A stretch of 64,000 nucleotides of DNA, taken from assembly GCA_018826895.1 (NCBI GenBank), contig JAHJYA010000033.1, positions 1 to 64,000 on the forward strand, in the 5' to 3' direction. The position numbers and the translations under genes were made by a program. Origin of the DNA: Gammaproteobacteria bacterium. Lineage in GTDB: Bacteria; Pseudomonadota; Gammaproteobacteria; Pseudomonadales; Pseudomonadaceae. Positions within the stretch are counted from its first letter, which is position 1, and the number at the start of each line of letters is the position of its first letter. The notes under the pieces are model-generated. The model was not told the DNA's origin. It saw only the letters and a program-made list of their open reading frames with translations, and searched no databases. This document shows positions 19,908-27,903 of this stretch, piece after piece.

Positions 19908-21049
19908 CAGCCCATCTCCATCAAAAACAGCGCGGCAATGGCGTCGAGCAGGATCACCACGAAAATCGACTGCACCACCGCCGAAGTGGTGTGCTCACCC
20001 ACCGACTGCGCGCTGCCACTGACCTTGAAGCCTTCCAGGCAGCCGATCACCGCGATCAGAAAGGCGAAGATCGGCGCTTTGAGCATGCCGACCAGGAAGT
20101 GGTTGAGGCCGATGTCCTCCTGCAGGATGGCCAGGAAGCGCACCAGTGGAATGTCCAGGGTCAGGGCGCAGACCACCGCACCGCCGAAAATACCGCTGAG
20201 CATGGCGACGAAGGTGAGCATCGGCAGCGCCAGGAGCAGGGCGAATACCCGCGGCAGTACCAGCAACTCGATGGGGCTCAGGCCCAGGGTGCGGATCGCG
20301 TCGATCTCTTCGTTAGCCTTCATCGAGCCGATCTGCGCGGTGAAGGCGCTGGCGGTGCGCCCGGCCATGAGGATGGCCGTGAGCAGCACGCCGAATTCAC
20401 GCAGGAACGAGAAGGCCACCAGGTCGACGGTGTAAATGCTGGCGCCGAAGTCGGCGAGTACGGTCGCGCCGAGAAAGGCCACCACAGCGCCGACCAGAAA
20501 GGTCAGCAGGGCAACGATGGGCACGGCGTTGAGGCCGGTTTGCTCCAGGTGTGCGGCCAGGGCGGTCAGGCGCCAGCGTTTGGGCCGCAGCAGCACGCTG
20601 ACCAGGGTACTCAGGGTCAGGCCGATAAAACCGAGCAGCGCCACCAGGTGTTGCCAGATCGTCAGGGTGGCCTCGCCGATGTGCGCGAATACATCACCGA
20701 GGGCGGTGCCGGATTTCGCTTGCGCTGGCGCCTCGTTGTCGGCCATGGCCTGACCGATGGTCTGCAACAGCGCGCGGCGCTCACGGGACAGGTCCGGCGC
20801 GTCAGCGGCGAGCTCGGCCAGGCGCCCAGCACCCAGCAATTCCACCAGCAAGGCAGCGCCCGCCGTATCGAGGGCGCCGAGGCCGCTGAGGTCGACCCGC
20901 ACCTCGACGTCGAGCTGGCTGCGCAGGGCGTCTACCTGGGGCAGCAACTGAGCGTAATGAGCCAGGGTCCAGTCACCGCCGATACGCAGACGTGCCTCGG
21001 TGTGCGAGGCGGTCGCAGCGGGCGATTGCAGGTAGGGGGCTGTACTCAT
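19904..21049 (-). CDS. MlaE-type permease fused to N-terminal STAS domain
   Basis: The protein has 381 residues. An STAS domain covers about residues 18-100 (LRIGGDWTLAHYAQLLPQVD, then VDLSGLGALDTAGAALLVELL). The MlaE permease covers 125-381 with about five to six hydrophobic helices and the family motif MKANEEIDAIRTLGLSPIELL. In MlaFEDB the STAS protein MlaB is separate, whereas here it is part of the permease. First gene of the operon; it reads away from the HPF gene, and the 179-base gap between them must hold both promoters, although I could not identify a clear one. Confidence 0.92.
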   Translation of the reverse strand: MSTAPYLQSPAATASHTEARLRIGGDWTLAHYAQLLPQVDALRSQLDVEVRVDLSGLGALDTAGAALLVELLGAGRLAELAADAPDLSRERRALLQTIGQAMADNEAPAQAKSGTALGDVFAHIGEATLTIWQHLVALLGFIGLTLSTLVSVLLRPKRWRLTALAAHLEQTGLNAVPIVALLTFLVGAVVAFLGATVLADFGASIYTVDLVAFSFLREFGVLLTAILMAGRTASAFTAQIGSMKANEEIDAIRTLGLSPIELLVLPRVFALLLALPMLTFVAMLSGIFGGAVVCALTLDIPLVRFLAILQEDIGLNHFLVGMLKAPIFAFLIAVIGCLEGFKVSGSAQSVGEHTTSAVVQSIFVVILLDAIAALFLMEMGW

Positions 21050-21228
21050 GGGCGCAGCTTACTGGCTCAGCGGTCTGGCGCAAAGCTGCGCGGTAAGTCG
21101 AGGCTGGGTAAAGCGCAAGCGCCACTGGCGTCCTGAGATGCTGTGATTGGCGTTGAATCACAGGACATGCTGAACCTCCCGCGCTTTGGCACCTCGAATG
21201 ACTACACCCTATGCAAGTGAGGAATACC

Positions 21229-21654
21229 ATGCAGATTCACGTCAACAGCAACCACATCGAGGGCAGCGCCCGTCTTCAGGCCTGGATCGAGGCCAGCGTC
21301 GGCGAGCGCCTGGAGCGTTTCGATGATTTGCTGACCCGTGTTGAAGTGCATGTCAGCGACGAGAACGGCGCCAAGGCCGGAGACGACGACAAGCGTTGCC
21401 AGATCGAAGCGCGGCCCAAAGGGCATCAGCCGTTGTCGGTAACCCATAAGGCGGCCTCACTCGACCAGGCGGTGGACGGTGCCGCCGAGAAGATGCGCCA
21501 CGCCCTTGAGCACCTGATGGGTAAACTCGACGCCAAGGTGCTGTCCGCCGGTGAGCTGAACGACCCGCTGCTCGAAGAGTCGCCTGAGCAGGTCAAGGAT
21601 GCTCTGTTACAGGAGGAGTTTCTCGCCCGCCAGGAGGCCCTCGGCAAGGAGTGA
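21229..21654 (+). CDS. HPF/RaiA-family ribosome-associated protein
   Basis: The protein has 141 residues of the S30AE type: MQIHVNSNHIEGSARLQAWI forms the first strand-helix, and AASLDQAVDGAAEKMRHALEH the last helix. Such proteins bind the 30S decoding region and help ribosomes hibernate. It lacks the long C-terminal domain of long-form HPF but carries an acidic tail of about 40 residues. ATG 21229 is preceded by GAGGA at 5-6 bases; the ATG at 21211 has no such site. Pseudomonas has another HPF beside rpoN, so this is probably a paralogue. Confidence 0.85.
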   Translation: MQIHVNSNHIEGSARLQAWIEASVGERLERFDDLLTRVEVHVSDENGAKAGDDDKRCQIEARPKGHQPLSVTHKAASLDQAVDGAAEKMRHALEHLMGKLDAKVLSAGELNDPLLEESPEQVKDALLQEEFLARQEALGKE

Positions 21655-21677
21655 GCCTGCTTCGCTGTGATTAGGGG

Positions 21678-21727
21678 CTGTTAGCGTTTCGTCGCCAGCC
21701 GCGTTGTTGCGAACGAAACGTCAACAG
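21678..21727. repeat. Hairpin repeat, arms CTGTTAGCGTTTCGT / ACGAAACGTCAACAG
   Basis: The 15-base arms match at 13 positions around a 20-base centre. It lies 24 bases after the HPF stop and could also end transcription. A diverged copy lies near 61612-61656, upstream of hisB. Confidence 0.65.
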
Positions 21728-21756
21728 ACGCCTAGGTGCGGCATTGATGCTTCTCG

Positions 21757-21843
21757 TCGGAGCCGCGCCTCGCGGCGAATTGTGGCCATCCAGCGATACC
21801 GCAGGAAAGTCCAAAAGCTCGCGCCGGGGCGACGCTCCTACGG
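21757..21843. repeat. REP pair (REPIN), GC-rich type
   Basis: TCGGAGCCGCGCCTCGCGGC at 21757 faces GCCGGGGCGACGCTCCTACG ending near 21842 in inverted orientation. It belongs to the same family as the pair at 14462-14552. Confidence 0.75.
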
Positions 21844-21852
21844 GAGTTGCTA

Positions 21853-21892
21853 GTCCCGCCGAGCGCAGCCATTGTGACAGACTCGGCGGGAC
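21853..21892. promoter_or_regulatory. Perfect 11-bp inverted repeat before the hotdog gene
   Basis: GTCCCGCCGAG (21853-21863) and CTCGGCGGGAC (21882-21892) are separated by 18 bases and end 20 bases before the ATG at 21913. It would form a strong hairpin in the 5' leader or end transcription from upstream. No T-run follows. Confidence 0.55.
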
Positions 21893-21912
21893 CACTCTTT
21901 GGACTATGCCTG

Positions 21913-22401
21913 ATGACCGATCTTTCTCTGCAGGACCAGGCCGCGCCAGACGGGGTCTGCTACGGCTGTGGCAGCAGCAACCCCCACGGCCTGCACCTGA
22001 AAAGCCACTGGGATGCCGAACAGGCCCATGTGATTGCCGAGTACCAGCCTGACGCCCGCTACTGCGGCTGGCCCGAGCTGGTTTATGGCGGCCTGATCGC
22101 CATGCTGGTCGACTGCCACTCCAACTGGACCGCCATGGCCTTTCACTACCGCGCCGAACAGCGCGGGCTTGAGAGCCTGCCGCGTATCGAGTGCGTCACC
22201 GGGCACCTGGGCATCCGCTTTATCAAACCGACGCCCATGGGCGTGCCGCTGCAACTGCGGGCCTGGGTAGAAGGCGAGGTCGCGCGCAAAAGCCGGGTGA
22301 TCTGCGAGCTGTACGCCGGCGGCGTTATGACGGCCTGCGGTGACTCGACCTTTGTGCGGGTCGAGGCTGCTGCCCTCGGGGCTCAGGCCCACGGGCGCTA
22401 G
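21913..22401 (+). CDS. PaaI/4HBT-type hotdog thioesterase
   Basis: The protein has 162 residues. The early CYGCGSSNPHGLHLKSHWD motif, the helix PELVYGGLIAMLVDCHSNWT and the strand HLGIRFIKPTPMGVPLQLR are typical of the single-hotdog acyl-CoA thioesterases of the PaaI/YbgC superfamily that begin with a Cys-x-x-Cys. The substrate is unknown. ATG 21913 is the start nearest the conserved N-terminus, but it has a weak ribosome site, so the start is uncertain. It stands alone, convergent with the LysR gene at 22555, with a repeat element filling the gap. Confidence 0.82.
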   Translation: MTDLSLQDQAAPDGVCYGCGSSNPHGLHLKSHWDAEQAHVIAEYQPDARYCGWPELVYGGLIAMLVDCHSNWTAMAFHYRAEQRGLESLPRIECVTGHLGIRFIKPTPMGVPLQLRAWVEGEVARKSRVICELYAGGVMTACGDSTFVRVEAAALGAQAHGR

Positions 22402-22413
22402 TGTCACGACAAA

Positions 22414-22542
22414 AATCAAATGTCGGTAAATTCAGAACTGCATGGGTGGGGCCGGGCGGCGTTCCGCTTTAGCAGCGATGCTTTCAGCGCCTTCAAGGAT
22501 TATCGCGAATAAATTCGCTCCTACAGAGAGCGACATTTGATT
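22414..22542. repeat. MITE-like element, copy 1, with embedded REP
   Basis: Terminal inverted repeats AATCAAATGTCG (22414-22425) and CGACATTTGATT (22531-22542) match over 12 of 12 bases. Just outside are GTGTCACGA and TCGTGTCACGAC. A REP (CGCGAATAAATTCGCTCCTA) lies near the right end. The interior GGCGGCGTTCCGCTTTAGCA segment is shared with the copies at 36457-36584 and 55870-55908. It fills the gap between two convergent genes. Confidence 0.75.
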
Positions 22543-22554
22543 CGTGTCACGACC

Positions 22555-23451
22555 CTATCCAGCCACCGCCACTATCTCTTCGATCAGCCACTGCAGCGCT
22601 GCATCGCGTCCGCGCTGGGCCAGGCTGACGATTTCCAGGTGAAACGGGCCAAGGGCAAAGGGCAGGTCGAATAATTGCAGTGGCAGCAGCGCGGCGAAGT
22701 GGTTGGCCAGCGCAGTGGGTAGCACCGCCGCTAGTTCGCTGCCGGCGACTATATGGGCCGCCTGCAAGTAGTTTGGCGTGGTGTAGAGAATCTGCCGCGA
22801 CAACCCTTGTTCCCCCAGCCACTGGTCGACCATGCCGCGGGTCTGGCCGCCGTGTACCCAGAGGTGGCGCAGGCGCAGGAAGGCTGCCAGGTCTGGCTGC
22901 TTCTGCAATTGCGGATGCTCGCGACGCAGCGCCAGCTTGAGGGTTTCGCTCATCCAGTGCTGACGGGCGAAGCGCGCAGGGATTTCATCGAAGCGGCCCA
23001 GCACCAGATCCAACTCGCCCTTGTCCAGGGCATCCATTGGCAGGCCTGGGCTGAGGTGACGGATATCGATGCCGATCCCCGGTGCGCGCTGGCTCAGGCG
23101 CTCAAGCAAGCGCGGCATGCACACCAGTTCAACGTAGTCGGTGACGGCGATGCTAAAGCGCTGGCGGCTCTCGCCGGGCTCGAACACCTCCCCCGCACTG
23201 AGGCTCTGTTGCAACTGGCGTAATGCGTTGCGGATTGGCGCCTCCAGGGCCAACGCGCGCGGCGTGGGCTGCATGCGCCGGCCGACGCGCACCAACAACG
23301 GGTCATCGAGCAGTTGGCGCAAGCGATTGAGCGCATTGCTCACCGCCGGCTGGCTCAACGCCAGGCGTTCGGCCGCGCGCGAGACGTTCTGCTCACGCAG
23401 TAGGGCATCAAGTACACGCAGCAGGTTGAGGTCGAAGTTGGAGAAATTCAT
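22555..23451 (-). CDS. LysR-family transcriptional regulator
   Basis: The protein has 298 residues. The winged helix-turn-helix occupies about residues 5-63 (LDALLREQNVSRAAERLALS, then QPAVSNALNRLRQLL), and a periplasmic-binding-like effector domain covers 90-295. The Asp-Leu-Asn-Leu-Leu start places it near the NodD/PcaQ/LeuO-like branch. The start is ATG 23451 (MNFSNFDLNLLR); the frame upstream is not conserved in type. It is divergent from the 3-hydroxyacyl-CoA dehydrogenase operon across 98 bases, so it is the likely regulator of that operon and of itself. Confidence 0.9.
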   Translation of the reverse strand: MNFSNFDLNLLRVLDALLREQNVSRAAERLALSQPAVSNALNRLRQLLDDPLLVRVGRRMQPTPRALALEAPIRNALRQLQQSLSAGEVFEPGESRQRFSIAVTDYVELVCMPRLLERLSQRAPGIGIDIRHLSPGLPMDALDKGELDLVLGRFDEIPARFARQHWMSETLKLALRREHPQLQKQPDLAAFLRLRHLWVHGGQTRGMVDQWLGEQGLSRQILYTTPNYLQAAHIVAGSELAAVLPTALANHFAALLPLQLFDLPFALGPFHLEIVSLAQRGRDAALQWLIEEIVAVAG

Positions 23452-23549
23452 CGGCTGAATATGTCGTATCACAAGACTAAATTTCAAAAATAGTAGCCGC
23501 TTGCTTATCGTGACCCAAGCTTTTCTGTTCGTGCACGAGAGGAACAATA

Positions 23550-24791
23550 ATGGACAACATCGTCTCGCCGCTTCGCTGCGCCGCCGTAATCGGCGCTGGC
23601 ACCATGGGCCGCGGCATCGTCATCAGCCTGGCCAACGCCGGCCTGCGTGTGCTGTGGCTGGATAACAACCCGCAGATGGTCGAAGCGGGTCTCGAGATGG
23701 CCGAGCAGACCTGGGCGCAGAATGTCGCCAAGGGCCGTATCGATGCGGCCGAGGCGGCGGCGCGGCGGGCTCGAGTCGAGGCGGCGGACGGCTACCCGGC
23801 GCTGGCCGAGGCCGACCTGGTGATCGAGGCGGTATACGAGAACCTCGCGCTCAAGCAGCAGATCTTTCGTGAGCTGGATGGGCTGATAAAGCCCGGCGCG
23901 ATCCTCGCCAGCAACACCTCGGCGCTGGATATCGACGCCATCGCCGCCGTCACGTCGCGTCCTGAGGCGGTGCTGGGCCTGCATTTCTTCAGCCCGGCGC
24001 ACATCATGAAGCTGCTGGAAATCGTGCGCGGCGCCAAGACCGCCCCGGCGGTGCTGCAGGCCGCCCAGGAGCTGGGTGCACGCATGGGCAAGGTGGCAGT
24101 GGTGGCCGGCAACTGCCATGGTTTTATCGGCAACCGCATGCTGCACACCTATGTGCGCGAGGCGCGCATGCTGCTGCTCGAAGGTGCCTGGGCGCATCAG
24201 GTCGATGCCACGCTGCAAGGCTTCGGCTTTGCCATGGGGCCGTTCCGTATGTACGACGTGGTCGGTATCGACCTGGAGTGGCGCGCCCGCGAGCTGGCTG
24301 GGCAGGGCCAGGACGATGTGGCCGTGCAGGTGGACAACCGCCTGTGCGAGCAGGGCCGCTTTGGCCAGAAGAGCGGCAAGGGCTACTACCTGTATGCCCC
24401 CGGCAGCCGCCAGGCCGAGCATGACCCCGAGGTAGACGCCCTGGTGCTGGCCGAGTCCGAGCGCCTGGGCTTCGTCCGCCGAGAGATCGGCCGCGAGGAA
24501 ATCCTCGAGCGCTGCCTGCTGGCGCTGGTCAACGAGGGCGCGAAGATTCTTGAAGAGCAGATCGCCGCCAACAGCCACGACATCGATCTGGTCTACCTCA
24601 ACGGTTACGGTTTTCCCGCCGAGCGTGGCGGGCCGATGGCCTGGGCTGACGGCGAGGGTGTTGGCGCCATCCGCCAGCGCCTGCTGCACCTGCGCGAGCG
24701 CTTGGGTAGCCACTGGCAGCCAGCAGAGCTGATCGATCGTCTGGCAGCGGCTGGCAAGCGATTCGCTGACGTGCAGGAGGGCCGGGCATGA
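23550..24791 (+). CDS. 3-hydroxyacyl-CoA dehydrogenase
   Basis: The protein has 413 residues. The NAD-binding N-terminal domain starts CAAVIGAGTMGRGIVISLAN (GxGxxG), and the adenine-side acidic residue lies in VLWLDNN. The Ser/His/Glu/Asn pattern appears in ASNTSALDID, HFFSPAHIMKLLEIV and NCHGFIGNRM. Two C-terminal helical domains follow at about 190-285 and 295-385. There is no enoyl-CoA hydratase domain. It oxidises L-3-hydroxyacyl-CoA to 3-ketoacyl-CoA. ATG 23550 has GAGAGGA upstream. First gene of the operon; its end overlaps the acyl-CoA dehydrogenase start by 4 bases. Confidence 0.92.
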   Translation: MDNIVSPLRCAAVIGAGTMGRGIVISLANAGLRVLWLDNNPQMVEAGLEMAEQTWAQNVAKGRIDAAEAAARRARVEAADGYPALAEADLVIEAVYENLALKQQIFRELDGLIKPGAILASNTSALDIDAIAAVTSRPEAVLGLHFFSPAHIMKLLEIVRGAKTAPAVLQAAQELGARMGKVAVVAGNCHGFIGNRMLHTYVREARMLLLEGAWAHQVDATLQGFGFAMGPFRMYDVVGIDLEWRARELAGQGQDDVAVQVDNRLCEQGRFGQKSGKGYYLYAPGSRQAEHDPEVDALVLAESERLGFVRREIGREEILERCLLALVNEGAKILEEQIAANSHDIDLVYLNGYGFPAERGGPMAWADGEGVGAIRQRLLHLRERLGSHWQPAELIDRLAAAGKRFADVQEGRA

Positions 24792-26578
24792 GCTACAAGG
24801 CGCCGCTGCGTGATATGCGTTTTGTGTTGCACGAACTGTTCGATGCCACCGCTCACTGCGAGCGTTTAGGCAATGGCCTGGACCGCGAACTGATCGACGG
24901 TGTGCTGGAGGAGGCCGCGGCCTTTGCGGCCGGCGAGATCGCCCCGCTCAATCGCAACAGCGACGAGGAAGGTTGTCATCTGGAGAGTGGCCAGGTCAGT
25001 ACGCCAACGGGGTTTGCCGAAGCCTATCGGCAATACGTGGACAACGGCTGGGCGAGCATGACCGGGCCGGTGGCGTTTGGCGGCCAAGGCTTTCCGCAGT
25101 TGGTGGCCTTTGCCTTCCACGAGATGCTGATGGGCGCGTCCTTGTCCTTCCGCGTGTACTCCGGGCTGACCGAAGGCGCCGTGCTGGCGTTGCACAAGCA
25201 CGGCAGCGAAACGCTCAAGCAGAGCTACCTGGCGAAACTGGTCAGTGGCCAGTGGGCCGGCACCATGTGTCTGACCGAGCCCCAGGCCGGCACCGACCTG
25301 GCCCTGTTGCGCACCCGCGCCGAGCCGCAGGCGGACGGCAGCTACAAGGTCACGGGCAGCAAGATTTTTATCAGCGGCGGCGAGCAGGACCTGTCCGAGA
25401 ACATCATTCATCTGGTGCTGGCTCGCCTGCCGGATGCGCCGGCCGGGGTGAAGGGCATCTCGCTGCTGCTGGTGCCGAAGTTTATCGCCAGCGCCGACGG
25501 CGGCCTGGGCGTGCGCAATGCGCTGAGCTGTGGCGCCCTCGAACACAAGATGGGCATCAAGGGCGCCGCCACCTGCGTGATGAACTTCGACGGTGCCAGC
25601 GCCTGGCTGGTCGGCGAGGCGAATCAGGGTCTGGCCTGCATGTTCACCATGATGAACGACGCGCGCTTTCAGGTGGGTCTGCAGGGCCTCGGTATCGCCG
25701 AGGCGGCCTTCCAGGGCGCGCTGCGCTATGCCCGCGAGCGCCTGCAGTCCCGTGGCCTTGCCGGGGTGCAGGCGCCGGACAAGGTGGCTGATCCGATTAT
25801 CGTGCACCCGGACGTGCGGCGCATGCTGCTGACCCAGAAGACCCTGGTCGAAGGCTGCCGCATGCTCGCCGCCTACACCGCGCGTCAGCTCGATCTGGAG
25901 CACGGCGCCGACACGACTGAGGCGCGCAAGGCGGCCGGCAAGCGCGCGGCGCTGCTGATCCCGATCGTCAAGGCGTTCTTCACCGACATGGGCCAGGAAG
26001 TGGCCAGCCACGGTGTGCAGGTCTACGGCGGGCACGGCTTTATCCGCGAGTGGGGCATGGAGCAGTTGATGCGCGACAGCCGCATCACCCAGCTTTACGA
26101 GGGCACTAACGGCATTCAGGCGCTGGACTATATTCGTCGCAAGGTACTGGGTGATGGCGGCGCCGAGCTGTCTGCGCTGCAGGCCGAGTTCAGTGAGCTG
26201 TGCGATGCCCAGGCCACACGCCCGGCACTGGCGCAGATGGCGGCCGTGGTGCAGGCGCGCCTGGGTGAGTGGCGCGAACTGAGTGCCGAGGTGCTGAGTG
26301 TTTGCCAGCGTGATCCGCAGGAAATCGGTGCCACCTCGGTGGATTTCTTGCAGTACTCGGCCTACGTGCTGCTTGCCGGCTTCTGGCTGCAGGCCGCCGC
26401 ACGGGCTCAGGATGCGCTGGAGGCGAGCAGTGCTGAGGCGGGGTTCTACCAGGCCAAGCTGCAGAGCGCCGATTTCTACCTGCGTCGTGTGCTACCGCGT
26501 GCCAGCGGTCACCGCGAAGCACTGCTGGGTGGTGCGCAGTGTCTGATGGTTATGGATGAAGCGAGCTTCGCCTTCTAG
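24788..26578 (+). CDS. Acyl-CoA dehydrogenase
   Basis: The protein has 596 residues, the long FAD-dependent acyl-CoA dehydrogenase class with an N-terminal helix domain, a middle beta domain (GTMCLTEPQAGTDLALLRTR; GSKIFISGGEQDL), a C-terminal helical domain and an extra C-terminal domain of about 130 residues. The flavin loop YGGHGFIREWGMEQLMRDSR and the Glu-containing YEGTNGIQALD are present. It introduces the 2,3 double bond in an acyl-CoA. Translationally coupled to the upstream 3-hydroxyacyl-CoA dehydrogenase. The chain length it prefers is not evident. It resembles DmdC/FadE-type enzymes. Confidence 0.92.
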   Translation: MSYKAPLRDMRFVLHELFDATAHCERLGNGLDRELIDGVLEEAAAFAAGEIAPLNRNSDEEGCHLESGQVSTPTGFAEAYRQYVDNGWASMTGPVAFGGQGFPQLVAFAFHEMLMGASLSFRVYSGLTEGAVLALHKHGSETLKQSYLAKLVSGQWAGTMCLTEPQAGTDLALLRTRAEPQADGSYKVTGSKIFISGGEQDLSENIIHLVLARLPDAPAGVKGISLLLVPKFIASADGGLGVRNALSCGALEHKMGIKGAATCVMNFDGASAWLVGEANQGLACMFTMMNDARFQVGLQGLGIAEAAFQGALRYARERLQSRGLAGVQAPDKVADPIIVHPDVRRMLLTQKTLVEGCRMLAAYTARQLDLEHGADTTEARKAAGKRAALLIPIVKAFFTDMGQEVASHGVQVYGGHGFIREWGMEQLMRDSRITQLYEGTNGIQALDYIRRKVLGDGGAELSALQAEFSELCDAQATRPALAQMAAVVQARLGEWRELSAEVLSVCQRDPQEIGATSVDFLQYSAYVLLAGFWLQAAARAQDALEASSAEAGFYQAKLQSADFYLRRVLPRASGHREALLGGAQCLMVMDEASFAF

Positions 26579-26654
26579 GCCTAGTCGCTGCGACGCCTAT
26601 AAACCGGTGCACTTGCCCGGATCGCCTGCGGGCTACAACAAGAGGATCAACTCA

Positions 26655-27818
26655 ATGCATCCCTTCAGTTTCGCCACCACCGCGCAGCTTCTCTGCGAGT
26701 CCGGCGCCAGCCTGCGCCTGGCCGAGTTATGCCGTGAGCGCGGTGCGCAGCGCGTGTTGATCGTTACCGATCCCGGTATTACTCGCCTCGGCCTGCTCGC
26801 GCCTTTGCTACCAGGCTTTACTGCTGCCGGCATTGGCGTCGAGGTGTTCGACCAGGTGCTGGCTGACCCGCCCGAGGCTATTGTCCTGGCGGCCGTTGGG
26901 CAGGCCCGTGGTATGGGCGCCGAGCTGGTGGTTGGCTTTGGCGGCGGCAGTTCGATGGACGTGGCCAAGCTGGTGGCGCTGCTGGCTCATCCGCAGTGCC
27001 AGCAGACGCTGAGCGAGACCTATGGCGTCGGCAATGCGCGCGGCCAGCGCTTGCCGCTGATCCAGGTGCCGACCACCGCGGGCACCGGCTCGGAGGTGAC
27101 GCCGATTGCCATCATCACCACCGGCGAAACGACCAAGATGGGCGTGGTCTCGCCGCTGCTGCTGCCGGACCTGGCCCTGCTCGACGCCGACCTGACCCTC
27201 GCCCTGCCACCCGCAGTAACCGCTGCCACCGGCATCGACGCCATGGTCCATGCCATCGAGGCCTACACCAGCGCGCTGAAAAAGAACCCGCTGTCCGACC
27301 TGCTGGCGCGCGAAGCGCTGCGCCTGTTGGCGGCCAATCTCGACGAAGCCGTGCACAACGGCGGCAACCGTGAGGCACGCCAGGCCATGCTGCTCGGCGC
27401 CTGCCTGGCCGGCCAGGCGTTCGCCAATGCGCCGGTGGCCGCGGTGCATGCGCTGGCCTACCCGCTGGGCGGGCATTTCCATATTCCCCATGGGCTGAGC
27501 AACGCCCTGGTGCTGCCCCATGTGCTGGGCTTCAACGCGTCAGTGGCTGCGCCGCTGTATGCCGAGTTGGCGCCGCTGGTGCTGGGCGACTCGCTGCGTG
27601 CCGGTAGTGAGTTGGAACGCACCGAGCAGTTTTTGCAGGCACTGGCCGATTTCAGCGTGCGCAGCGGTCTGCCCACGCGCCTGCGCGATGCCGGGGTGAG
27701 CGAGGCGATGTTGCCGACCCTGGCGGCCGACGCCATGCTGCAGCAGCGTCTGCTGGTGAATAATCCGCGTACGATCAACGAGCAGCAGGCGCTGGCCATA
27801 TACCAGGCCGCCTATTGA
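26655..27818 (+). CDS. Iron-containing alcohol dehydrogenase
   Basis: The protein has 387 residues. The nucleotide-binding motif GGGSSMDVAK lies near residue 97. Metal-ligand histidines are seen in AVHALAYPLGGHFHIPHGLSN and an Asp in GIDAMVHAIEAY. Members oxidise primary or secondary alcohols, or 4-hydroxybutyrate-type substrates, with NAD. ATG 26655 has AGAGGA 8 bases upstream; an in-frame ATG at 26556 lies inside the previous gene. Operon position after the two acyl-CoA enzymes suggests it oxidises an alcohol feeding into, or formed from, that pathway; the substrate is unproven. Confidence 0.9.
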   Translation: MHPFSFATTAQLLCESGASLRLAELCRERGAQRVLIVTDPGITRLGLLAPLLPGFTAAGIGVEVFDQVLADPPEAIVLAAVGQARGMGAELVVGFGGGSSMDVAKLVALLAHPQCQQTLSETYGVGNARGQRLPLIQVPTTAGTGSEVTPIAIITTGETTKMGVVSPLLLPDLALLDADLTLALPPAVTAATGIDAMVHAIEAYTSALKKNPLSDLLAREALRLLAANLDEAVHNGGNREARQAMLLGACLAGQAFANAPVAAVHALAYPLGGHFHIPHGLSNALVLPHVLGFNASVAAPLYAELAPLVLGDSLRAGSELERTEQFLQALADFSVRSGLPTRLRDAGVSEAMLPTLAADAMLQQRLLVNNPRTINEQQALAIYQAAY

Positions 27819-27832
27819 ATACGGTCACGGTT

Positions 27833-27875
27833 AAAGCCCCTCCCACAAAGGCCCCTGATCTGTGGGAGGGGCTTT
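27833..27875. repeat. Perfect 15-bp inverted repeat between ADH and thioesterase genes
   Basis: AAAGCCCCTCCCACA (27833-27847) and TGTGGGAGGGGCTTT (27861-27875) flank a 13-base loop. The sequence belongs to the GTGGGAGGGGC REP type of pseudomonads and could also attenuate transcription into the next gene. Confidence 0.75.
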
Positions 27876-27903
27876 AGCCGCGATGCCAACCCAAGGACCC
27901 TGC

